Shown here in pieces: positions 17,647 through 25,361 of a DNA stretch of 64,000 nucleotides; within the stretch, counting starts at the first letter, position 1, and each line of letters begins with the position of its first letter. Source of the DNA: Mesorhizobium sp. BR1-1-16 (GTDB lineage: Bacteria > Pseudomonadota > Alphaproteobacteria > Rhizobiales > Kaistiaceae). The position numbers and the translations under genes are program-made. The DNA is taken from NCBI RefSeq assembly GCF_020165495.1, contig NZ_JAIUIE010000003.1:1-64000 (forward strand), read 5' to 3'. A model generated the notes under the pieces. The model was not told where the DNA came from and made no database searches. It saw nothing but the letters and a program-made list of their open reading frames with translations.

Positions 17647-18740
17647 GCCCCCGCCCCCGCCGTTTCGGCACGCCACCCGACCACTGTTCGAAGGCGCATA
17701 TCCCTAGCATCTTCCCTTTCCCCGGCCGGGGCAAGCCACGCTGTTCGCCCCAGTTGCGCGTGGCCGATGCGAGCGGCGGGCACCTCGTCCCTTGAAAGGA
17801 CGATGCGCAGGTCGACGTCCAGGGCCTCGCCGGTCAGGCTGCGAATGGCGCGCCGCAGGGTGTCGAACCGCTTGCTTCCGGGCAGGAATGATTTGTAGGT
17901 CAACAAGTCGACCGGTCCGAACTCGACCTCGATGCGACTCTGGCGGCCGAAGGTGCGCGGGCCGATCGTGGCGCCCTTTCCTAACGTCGCATGGGCTTTG
18001 CCCAGTTGGGTCTGCAAGTTTGCCGGAACCGTCAGCCATGCGGCCACGAATTCCCTGAGCCGGACCGGCGCCTTGAAGGCATCGGCGAGGAAAAGGGTCA
18101 ACCGCTCTGGCCCGTCGACCTGCGAGGCGAGGGCTGCCGCCTGGCGCAGCCGAACCGCGTCGAGTTCCGGGCTGTCGATGTCGCCCGCTCCCGGCATCCC
18201 AATGCCGGCCATCGCTCCCAACATCGCATGGACGCGGCCACCGACCGGCCGCTCGACCTGCACGGCGGGCGTCGCGTCCGCCCAAGCGCGGTAGAACAGG
18301 GCCATCATGCGGTGCTGCAGGATGTTGAGAAAGTCGATGAATGTCGTGTCGCTGGTCTGGCGCTGTTCGGCGCCGGCGAACCAGCGCTGTGACATGCGGT
18401 CAAGCACCCAACGGGTAATGTGGAGCGGCAACGGTCCTTCCGGGCCGAGCAGACCGAGATTGGCGATCGTGACGCGCGCCGGCGCTGTTTCGGAGGACGG
18501 CGAGAATGCGGCGACGTCCTTGGTGGCGAAGGCAAGTCTCAAATGCTGCCCAAGACGCGCTGGCTCGCGCTCCGGCAAACCCGGATGGCCGAAAAGCGCG
18601 CCCTCCGACTCCAGCCGCCGCAGCAATTCAAAGAAATCGAAGGACTCCGCGAGGTCGACATGCGCCGGGAGCGGCTTGTGCACGCCAAGTGCCTCGTCGG
18701 CGGCTAGATCAAGTAGCGGTTGCCGAGCGTCATCGGCCAT
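17643..18740 (-). CDS. tssG: TssG baseplate protein
   Basis: A 365-residue wedge protein. The start MADDARQPLLDLAAD at 18740 has a strong AGGAGG ribosome site at 18748-18753, so it is chosen although it lies 37 bases inside the end of tssF; an upstream start is in the tssF coding region. The domain includes FDFFELLRRLE, FLNILQHRMMALFYRAWAD and PVRLREFVAAWL, all typical of TssG. Confidence 0.93.
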   Translation of the reverse strand: MADDARQPLLDLAADEALGVHKPLPAHVDLAESFDFFELLRRLESEGALFGHPGLPEREPARLGQHLRLAFATKDVAAFSPSSETAPARVTIANLGLLGPEGPLPLHITRWVLDRMSQRWFAGAEQRQTSDTTFIDFLNILQHRMMALFYRAWADATPAVQVERPVGGRVHAMLGAMAGIGMPGAGDIDSPELDAVRLRQAAALASQVDGPERLTLFLADAFKAPVRLREFVAAWLTVPANLQTQLGKAHATLGKGATIGPRTFGRQSRIEVEFGPVDLLTYKSFLPGSKRFDTLRRAIRSLTGEALDVDLRIVLSRDEVPAARIGHAQLGRTAWLAPAGEREDARDMRLRTVVGWRAETAGAGA

Positions 18741-20593
18741 TGCACATCCTCCTGCCGCTGCTGCAGCCGCGTTCGTGTCCGCACAAAGCCGTTGATTCCG
18801 ACACCTCTGGCAAAGAGCCGGGTGAGAAGGCCAGACAGAAGGAGTGAACTCTGGCCCGACAGTACCGACTGGTCGACATGCAAGGTGATTTGCGTGCCGC
18901 GGCCGAAGCACATCGGGCCATCGATCGGCAGTCGCTCGATGACCGACGCGGATTCGACGCGCGCGATGGAGCGGATATGCCGGGCAAGCCCTGGATCCCC
19001 GCGATCGGCATAGAGATGGAGCAGGGCGTGCAAGGGATCAACGCCCCGCCCTTCCCGCGCGAGACTGAGGAAGTTGAGCGAAAGCTGCGCCACAAAACGC
19101 CAGGCGATTTCATCGGCGCGGGACTCGTCTTCGGCGCCGGCCGGCAGGCCGGCTGCGATCGCCGGCTGCGGCGGACGAAGCGCGCCGAGCAGAACGACAG
19201 CCTCGATCGGGTCGCCGCCTTCTGGCGTCAGCTTCGGATTGTCATCAAGGATAGAAAGGTCGCGGTTCGTGCATAGCGCCCGGATGTCGAGCCGCTTCGG
19301 CGTGCGCGCAGCGGCCAAGCCCGCCGGCCGCGAGATCGAGAGGAAGACGTCGTCGCCCATATAGGAGGTGCGCGTCAGACCCTGCCGGCGTTCGTCTTCG
19401 GCAACGCGGCGCGGCCGACGTTCGACCGAATAGACCCATCCGCTCCCCCGGTTCTGCCCCAGGCTGAAAAGAGCCGGGATCTCAGCCTCCGGCCCCTCGA
19501 CGTCGGCATCCTCGACGCGCGTCACGCGATAGATTTCAAAATCGCGGGGCCGCGTACGATCCGCATGCAGGACCTGCCTTGTCTTGCGCGGATCGATCTC
19601 GACGATATTGCACTCATGCTCGAAGAGGTTGATGACAGGTGTCACGAAAAGCTCGAAATCGCCGGTCTTGACGTCCGCAAGTTCGGGCACCTGGCGGCGG
19701 AACAGGAATATGATCTCGAGCCCGCTTTCCGAGCGCTTGAGCGTGGGCTTCAGGCCGTCGACTCGGACGTAGTGGAAGCGCTCGGGCATCATGAAATATT
19801 CGCGCAACAGCCGGTAACCTTCGAAGGTCGGCCTGGTGCGCGGCATCAACGCCTCGCTGTCGAGAATGCCGACCATTTCCGGAGGGGGCAGTGGGTGGGG
19901 TACAGCGGGTTTTCCAGAACTGCCCCTCATATCGGGCCGGGCACCAAGCGCCGAGCAAGCGCCGAAGATGGCGTCGAACAGCAGCGGCGCCTTGGTCCGG
20001 CCAGCGAAACACAAATCAAGTCGGTCGAGCTCGAGGTCGCCAAGCGCTCCCTTGCCGGTCGGCGCAATGGTCAGGCGCAGGGCAGCTTCGCCAGCCGTTC
20101 CGCCGATGCTGCTGAGACCCGCGGCGGCGAGCGCTGACCGGTCCTGGAAATAGGCGACGGATGCGATCTCGATAGGCCACAGCGTGACGTCTTGTGCGGT
20201 GCTCAACGTCAGGCGGGTGGAGAGGCCCGGCTGCAGGCGGGACACCAGCCGCGTTCCGCGGGCGATGACATGGCCACCGGCCATCGTCTGCACCTGTTTG
20301 CCAGGCTTCAGCGACGCCATGCCGACCGCCGGCGCCGGCGAGACCAGATCCGGATAGAGCAGGTCGAGCACGCTGCGCGAAAAGCGCGACCGCTCGGCGT
20401 CAACCTTGAGGCGCGTGCGCGCGGCAAGAAAGGCTACGCCGTCAAGCAGCCGCTCCACATAGGGGTCCGGGCACGGAACGGTGTCGAGCGAGAGATTGCG
20501 CGCGACCGCAGGGTGCATGTCGGCGAACTCCGCGGCCAGCGCACGAATGTGGCTGAGTTCCTCCTCATAGTAGCCGAGGAAAATCCGGTCCAA
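18704..20593 (-). CDS. tssF: TssF baseplate protein
   Basis: A 629-residue protein, normal length. The N-terminus YYEEELSHIRALAAEFADMH and RLLDGVAFLAARTRLKVD are the family signature. The C-terminus contains RGVGINGFVRTRTRL. TssF forms the wedge with TssG and TssE. It starts two bases after the tssE stop and overlaps tssG. Confidence 0.96.
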   Translation of the reverse strand: MDRIFLGYYEEELSHIRALAAEFADMHPAVARNLSLDTVPCPDPYVERLLDGVAFLAARTRLKVDAERSRFSRSVLDLLYPDLVSPAPAVGMASLKPGKQVQTMAGGHVIARGTRLVSRLQPGLSTRLTLSTAQDVTLWPIEIASVAYFQDRSALAAAGLSSIGGTAGEAALRLTIAPTGKGALGDLELDRLDLCFAGRTKAPLLFDAIFGACSALGARPDMRGSSGKPAVPHPLPPPEMVGILDSEALMPRTRPTFEGYRLLREYFMMPERFHYVRVDGLKPTLKRSESGLEIIFLFRRQVPELADVKTGDFELFVTPVINLFEHECNIVEIDPRKTRQVLHADRTRPRDFEIYRVTRVEDADVEGPEAEIPALFSLGQNRGSGWVYSVERRPRRVAEDERRQGLTRTSYMGDDVFLSISRPAGLAAARTPKRLDIRALCTNRDLSILDDNPKLTPEGGDPIEAVVLLGALRPPQPAIAAGLPAGAEDESRADEIAWRFVAQLSLNFLSLAREGRGVDPLHALLHLYADRGDPGLARHIRSIARVESASVIERLPIDGPMCFGRGTQITLHVDQSVLSGQSSLLLSGLLTRLFARGVGINGFVRTRTRLQQRQEDVQWPMTLGNRYLI

Positions 20594-20595
20594 GC

Positions 20596-21351
20596 TCAGC
20601 CCTCCCGAAAGTCGGTTCGGGCCATGCCATTGTCGAGGTTGATCGTGGTGCGCAGTCGCAGCCGCTCCGGCGCCGGCGTCATGATGAGGACAGCGTCGAT
20701 CTCGATCTTGAGGCCGGCGCTCTTGTCGCCGAGCGTCACCGTCACCTTGGTCGCACTGTCCTTCAGGCGGGGCTCGAAGGTGGCGAGCACGAGCCTGATT
20801 TCACGAGCCAGAGCGTCACGGTCGAAATCGCGCGACGAGCGTCCGGAAAAGGATGGGACGCCATAATTGACGACGCTGCGGCGCACCTCGGGAAAATCGT
20901 CGAGCTGGAGATCCTGGCGGGCCTCCTGCTCTAGGTTGGACAACGTCGAAGACACTTCGAAACGTTCGGTATTGAACAGTGCCTCGATGTCGCGCCGCAC
21001 AGCCTCACGCAGCACCGCTGGCGAAACCACGATGCTGCGGCTCTCCAACTCGGCGCGATGCCTGATCTGGAAGATGAGCCTTTGCAGGCGCCTCCTCTGC
21101 TCGTCCGAAAGTGCTTTGTCCGCATCGATGGACTCAGCGCCCCCCGCCAGCAGCGCGTCAAGCGGCGCGGCGCCGATTTCGTCCTCCAGGCCCTGGCGAA
21201 GAGCGTCGATCTCCGAGGCTAGCCCCGGGATATCGTTGACCAGGCGGTCCCACAGCGACGGCTGAACTGCTTCGCGAGTTGCCCGCGAGCCGGCCAATCC
21301 CTGCAATCTGTCACCGTCCGGCCGCCTTGGCCGCTTGTCACTTGCCGACAT
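20596..21351 (-). CDS. tssE: TssE, gp25-like baseplate protein with a long N-terminal region
   Basis: A 251-residue protein. The gp25-like core is at about 113-235 (LREAVRRDIEALFNT, SVVNYGVPSF, REIRLVLATFEPRL). The common SLWDRLVNDIPG element lies near residue 35 and is separated from the core by an extra helical stretch of about 60 residues, which makes the protein longer than most TssE. The start overlaps the end of hcp by 14 bases. Confidence 0.92.
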   Translation of the reverse strand: MSASDKRPRRPDGDRLQGLAGSRATREAVQPSLWDRLVNDIPGLASEIDALRQGLEDEIGAAPLDALLAGGAESIDADKALSDEQRRRLQRLIFQIRHRAELESRSIVVSPAVLREAVRRDIEALFNTERFEVSSTLSNLEQEARQDLQLDDFPEVRRSVVNYGVPSFSGRSSRDFDRDALAREIRLVLATFEPRLKDSATKVTVTLGDKSAGLKIEIDAVLIMTPAPERLRLRTTINLDNGMARTDFREG

Positions 21352-21787
21352 AGACGTCCATTTCGGCCTCGTCGTCCTTGTCGTAGACGATCTTGATCTT
21401 CTTGTAGGCGAAGCTCACCATTTCCTGGATCAGGTCATTCTCGGTCGGATCCTGCTGCATCTCGAAGTCCATGACGGAAGCTTCGCTGAGCGTGATCGTG
21501 AGGTAATCCGTCGTCTCGCTGTTGATGGTGCGGCGAGCTGCGAAGACAACCTCGTCCAACGACTTGTTCTCGAAAAGAGCTTGAGCCAGGTAAGGAGTCG
21601 ACTTGTCTGTATGCTTGGTGAAGACAATCGGATGCATTGCCACGCGGCCGCGACGCGACAGCGTGTTGGAATCGAACGGTGCCACCATCTTGAAGTTTAT
21701 GCCGTGGACTTCAATTTCGTCGGTATGTCCATCGCGCACGCTGGGGCCCTTGATGTCGGGCACCTTCAGAAATCCATCAACTTTCAT
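21338..21787 (-). CDS. hcp: Hcp tube protein (TssD)
   Basis: A 149-residue protein that forms the inner tube and is secreted. It starts MKVDGFLKVPDIKGPS and contains HGINFKMVAPF, VFTKHTDKSTPYLAQAL and a C-terminal IKIVYD segment, all typical of Hcp. It lies between tssC and tssE in the operon; the 27-base gap before it is one of the longer ones and holds a ribosome site (GGAGAG-like). Confidence 0.96.
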   Translation of the reverse strand: MKVDGFLKVPDIKGPSVRDGHTDEIEVHGINFKMVAPFDSNTLSRRGRVAMHPIVFTKHTDKSTPYLAQALFENKSLDEVVFAARRTINSETTDYLTITLSEASVMDFEMQQDPTENDLIQEMVSFAYKKIKIVYDKDDEAEMDVYVGK

Positions 21788-21814
21788 GGTAACTCTCCAT
21801 CGCTTTTAATCTTG

Positions 21815-23317
21815 TCAGGACTTCACGGATGGCAACTCCGACACGAGACGGAGCGAAGCATTGATGCCTTCCAGCTGGTAGTGCGGACGCAAGAAGAAAA
21901 CGGCGTTGTAGTAACCGGGACGCCCTTCGACGCTGTCGACTTTCACTTCGGCCGCCGCAAGCGGCCGCTTGGCGCGGGCCTTGTCGTCGGCGAAGGCCGG
22001 GTTGGCGAGGACGTAGCGGTTAATCCACTCCGTCAGCCAGATCTGCATATCGGCACGTTCCTTGAACGACCCGACCTTGTCCCGCGCAATAGCCTTCAAG
22101 TAATGCGCGAAGCGCGAAACCGGGAAGAGATAAGGGAGGTTTGCCGAAAGGCGCTCGTTCGACTGGGCGTCGGGATCGACCAGCCGCCCGGCGCGCGTCT
22201 CGTCATCCTGCAGTGAATGTGCGCCGATAAAGGCCGCGAGGTCGGTGTTCTTGCGGTGCAGGATCGGCATCAGGCCGAGTTTGGCCAGTTCGGCCTCGCG
22301 ACGGTCGTCGATCGCAACTTCCGTCGGGCATTTCATGGCGATATCGCCATCGTCGGTCGGGAAGGAATGGACCGGCAGGTTCAGCACCGTGCCACCGTTC
22401 TCGACTCCGCGGATTTGCGTGCCCCAGCCGTACAGCTTGTGGCTGCGATTGATGTTGACCCCCATCGGAAAGGCGGCGCTCATCCAGACATATTTGTTGT
22501 GGTCGCGGTGGACCTCCTCTTCGAAGGCGAAGCCCTTCACCGGGACAGTCTCGGCGCCGTAAGGCAGGCGGGCCAGCACGCGCGGCATGGTCAAGCCGAT
22601 ATAGCGGGCGTCTTCGCTCTCGCGCAGCGACTGCCAGGACGCGTAGGCCGGGTTCGAGACGATCTGCTGCAGATCCTGCGGGTTCGGCAGTTCCTGCCAG
22701 GAATCCATGCGGAACAGCCGTGGCGAGGCGGCGGCTATGAACGGCGTGTGCGCGGAGGCGCAAATGCCCGAGATATTGCGCAAAAGCCCGACGTCGCGCG
22801 GATGGTTCGAAAACTCATAGGCGCCGATCAGGCAACCGAACGGAGCACCGCCAAACATCGAATACTCGTCGGTATAGATCTTCTTGAAAATGGGACTTTG
22901 GTCCCACATCTGGCCCTCATAGTCCTCCAGCGTATCGGCAAGCTCCGTCTTGGAGACGTTCATCACGCGGATCTTGAGCTTCTGGTCGGTCTCGGTGTTG
23001 TTCACCAGGTACCAGAGCCCGCGCCAAGTCCCCTCCATCTCGCGCACTTCTGGACAGTGCAGGATTTCGTTGACCTGCGCCGACAACAATTGATCTATTC
23101 CGGCGATCAGCGATTTGATCGATTTGATGGCGTTCGACGAGATCGTCGTCGTGTCCGAACGCGACTTCGCCGCCAAAGCGAGATTGTGCACCAACTGCTG
23201 CAGCTTCTCGCTATCGTCCTTCTTGACCTTGAAGTCCTTCTCAAGAAGCTTGTCGAACTCGTCGAGATTGATCGTTTCCGTTTCGGCGGCTTTCGCGACT
23301 GACTGCTGCTCGGCCAT
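21815..23317 (-). CDS. tssC: TssC sheath large subunit
   Basis: A 500-residue protein (VipB/ImpC). The family marks are present: LLSAQVNEILHCPEVREMEGTWRGL in two overlapping pieces, FGGAPFGCLIGAYEF, and the C-terminal FFLRPHYQLEGINASLRLVS. With TssB it forms the contractile sheath that ClpV disassembles. It follows tssB by 3 bases. Confidence 0.97.
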   Translation of the reverse strand: MAEQQSVAKAAETETINLDEFDKLLEKDFKVKKDDSEKLQQLVHNLALAAKSRSDTTTISSNAIKSIKSLIAGIDQLLSAQVNEILHCPEVREMEGTWRGLWYLVNNTETDQKLKIRVMNVSKTELADTLEDYEGQMWDQSPIFKKIYTDEYSMFGGAPFGCLIGAYEFSNHPRDVGLLRNISGICASAHTPFIAAASPRLFRMDSWQELPNPQDLQQIVSNPAYASWQSLRESEDARYIGLTMPRVLARLPYGAETVPVKGFAFEEEVHRDHNKYVWMSAAFPMGVNINRSHKLYGWGTQIRGVENGGTVLNLPVHSFPTDDGDIAMKCPTEVAIDDRREAELAKLGLMPILHRKNTDLAAFIGAHSLQDDETRAGRLVDPDAQSNERLSANLPYLFPVSRFAHYLKAIARDKVGSFKERADMQIWLTEWINRYVLANPAFADDKARAKRPLAAAEVKVDSVEGRPGYYNAVFFLRPHYQLEGINASLRLVSELPSVKS

Positions 23318-23320
23318 GAC

Positions 23321-23854
23321 TCACTCCCCGCCTTTGTCCGTCAGAGCCTGACTGGCGATCTGGCCAAGAAGCGGCTCGTTGTTGAGAAGCTGTGCAATCC
23401 GCTTTTCGGCATCGACGCGGCCGTCCATGAAGCCGAGCAGTTCCTCGAGTTGCTTGCGCATCTTGAGCATTTCGGCCAGTTGCGGCACCTGGGCCGCTAT
23501 CTTGTCCGGCGCAAAATCGCCCATGGAAGAGAAGGTCAGGTCGATGGCCATCTCTTCATCACGCTCCTTGCCCTCGACTTGAGGCAGAGCATTCTTGACG
23601 CGCGCCTTCACGCGCGGCCCCATTGCTTCCATGAATTTCGGAAACCGGTTGGCGTCGGTCTCGACGAAGGAACGGTCGAGCACCGATTTCTGCCCCTCGC
23701 GCGTCTCGGAGGCACCGGCGAGATCGGCCATCACGCCCATCACGAATGGCAATTCGATGGTGGTGGGGCTACCATAGGTTTCAACGTCATAGGCGATCTG
23801 GACACGCGGCGCGCGATTGCGCTCGATGACCTTGGCTTTGCTTTCGGCTGGCAT
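23321..23854 (-). CDS. tssB: TssB sheath small subunit
   Basis: A 177-residue protein (VipA/ImpB). It starts with a basic stretch followed by RAPRVQIAYDVETYG, then ELPFVMGVMADLAG, and DRSFVETDANRFPKFM, all conserved in the family. It is followed by tssC after 3 bases and preceded by tssA after 6. Confidence 0.97.
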   Translation of the reverse strand: MPAESKAKVIERNRAPRVQIAYDVETYGSPTTIELPFVMGVMADLAGASETREGQKSVLDRSFVETDANRFPKFMEAMGPRVKARVKNALPQVEGKERDEEMAIDLTFSSMGDFAPDKIAAQVPQLAEMLKMRKQLEELLGFMDGRVDAEKRIAQLLNNEPLLGQIASQALTDKGGE

Positions 23855-23860
23855 GGCTAG

Positions 23861-25015
23861 CTATCTCTCGTCCTTTTGCGCCGTCTTCTTGTCGGGAACA
23901 CCTGCCAGAAGCCGGAATTCCTTCAGTCCCGAAGGCGCCATTTCTTCCATCAGTTCAACAAAATCCATGTGGACCATCCGCCTCGTCCTCTTGGCCAAGT
24001 GCGGGATCGGGCTGGATGGCTCGGTTCGGTCGTAAAAGGAGATCACCAGGTCGAGGCACCTGACGACATCGTCACGCGAATGGATGCGGTCCGGAAGGGT
24101 CATGGCCAGTGCCCCCATCGATATCGCCGCTTCTGGCGCGTGCCCGTTGGCTTGGGGAGGCGCCCCAACGACCGACTGCGTTGCGGCATTCGGCACGGAT
24201 TTCTGAGCCGGCTTGGCGCGCTCCAGGGTCGCCGCCACTCGTTCCAGGAAGCGCTTCAGGTCAGGCACGTTGGAACCCTGGCCTTCGATGCGACTGTTAA
24301 GCGCCCTGTCCATTGTCTCCAGCGCAACGATCGCAGAGCGGACATTGCTGACGAGTGGATCGAGATCGGCGGCGGCCTGCTCGGCCATTGCCGACAGCGC
24401 AATGCGGATACGCTTCAAAAGCTGGTCGTGCCGATCCGCCAGAGCCGCCTTTTCAGTATTGCTGAAGCCCGGCGCGGCCTCCTGCAACATCAAGCGTTCA
24501 TCGAGCGCCGCCTGTTCAAGGTCTCGCCCTGTAATCGGCCCGGTTATACGCGGCGAAAACACCACCATCTGCCGCAAGCTGGCCAACAGCCCGTCCTGGC
24601 CATTCTGCAAATCGCGCACGGCATTGATGCGCCTTACCGCTGCATCGCGGATGGAAGTCGCCGGCCGCAAGGCCGGATGCACAGTATCCCAGAACTCGTC
24701 GAGGGTCCGCGCAATCAGCGTCAGCCCTTGCACCAAGCCGGCAAAACCATCCTCGCTGGCCAGCGCGCGCGTCACCAGCACGAGCAGGCGCAGATCGCGG
24801 CCCTTTGCTTGAAGTTCTTCCGCTTTGGCCAGCACCGCCGACCAGTCGCCAGGAATCGTTACCTCTGAGGTTGGCCTGTTGTTGTCATCGCGCGCAACTT
24901 CGACTTGCGGCTCGGACAGCCGTTCGATCTGGTGAAAGATCGGATCATTGCGCAAGTCTTCGCCAGATGGTGAAGCACCATCTAACGGTTTCAGCCAGGA
25001 ATCGACATTGATCAT
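23861..25015 (-). CDS. tssA: TssA, ImpA-type
   Basis: A 384-residue protein and the first gene of the operon. The N-terminal ImpA domain reads WLKPLDGASPSGEDLRNDP, then FWDTVHPALR. The C-terminal part has the helical DVVRCLDLVISFYDRTEPSSP segment in two pieces. The ATG at 25015 has a GGGGGA ribosome site; a TTG five codons upstream is less likely. TssA proteins organise baseplate and sheath polymerisation. Confidence 0.94.
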   Translation of the reverse strand: MINVDSWLKPLDGASPSGEDLRNDPIFHQIERLSEPQVEVARDDNNRPTSEVTIPGDWSAVLAKAEELQAKGRDLRLLVLVTRALASEDGFAGLVQGLTLIARTLDEFWDTVHPALRPATSIRDAAVRRINAVRDLQNGQDGLLASLRQMVVFSPRITGPITGRDLEQAALDERLMLQEAAPGFSNTEKAALADRHDQLLKRIRIALSAMAEQAAADLDPLVSNVRSAIVALETMDRALNSRIEGQGSNVPDLKRFLERVAATLERAKPAQKSVPNAATQSVVGAPPQANGHAPEAAISMGALAMTLPDRIHSRDDVVRCLDLVISFYDRTEPSSPIPHLAKRTRRMVHMDFVELMEEMAPSGLKEFRLLAGVPDKKTAQKDER

Positions 25016-25361
25016 GCAATCCCCCAGCAATCGGCCGGACGCAGCAGAACGTCTGTATCAAGACCAGATTCCGACTGGTCGTCAGCATCTACCGCCAAGG
25101 CAGGATACCGCTTTCTCTTGGCGAGTCCATATTCCCACGAGGCCTTGATCATCTTATTTGGATCGGTAGCCGCGACATCTGTTTATTTTGACATGGAAGG
25201 TGGACACTGGGCTGGTTTCACGGCTGTGTCCAAGCCGAACGATTGCATACCGGCAGCGCAATTCGCGCGAACGCAGCAAGCAAACTGCGCAGCCGTTGCT
25301 TTGTAAGTTCCAACGTTCTGTGGCAGCCTGCCCCAGACCTTCCGCCCATGGGGGAAATCCG
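25016..25361. promoter_or_regulatory. Divergent control region between tssA and clpV
   Basis: These 346 bases hold no convincing gene. They must contain the promoters of both T6SS transcription units. The most AT-rich patch is 25148-25195. On the plus strand a weak sigma-70-like pair is seen, TTGGAT at 25159 and TTTATT at 25183 with an 18-base spacer. I found no good -24/-12 sigma-54 element. Ribosome sites are GGGGGA in front of both starts. Confidence 0.5.
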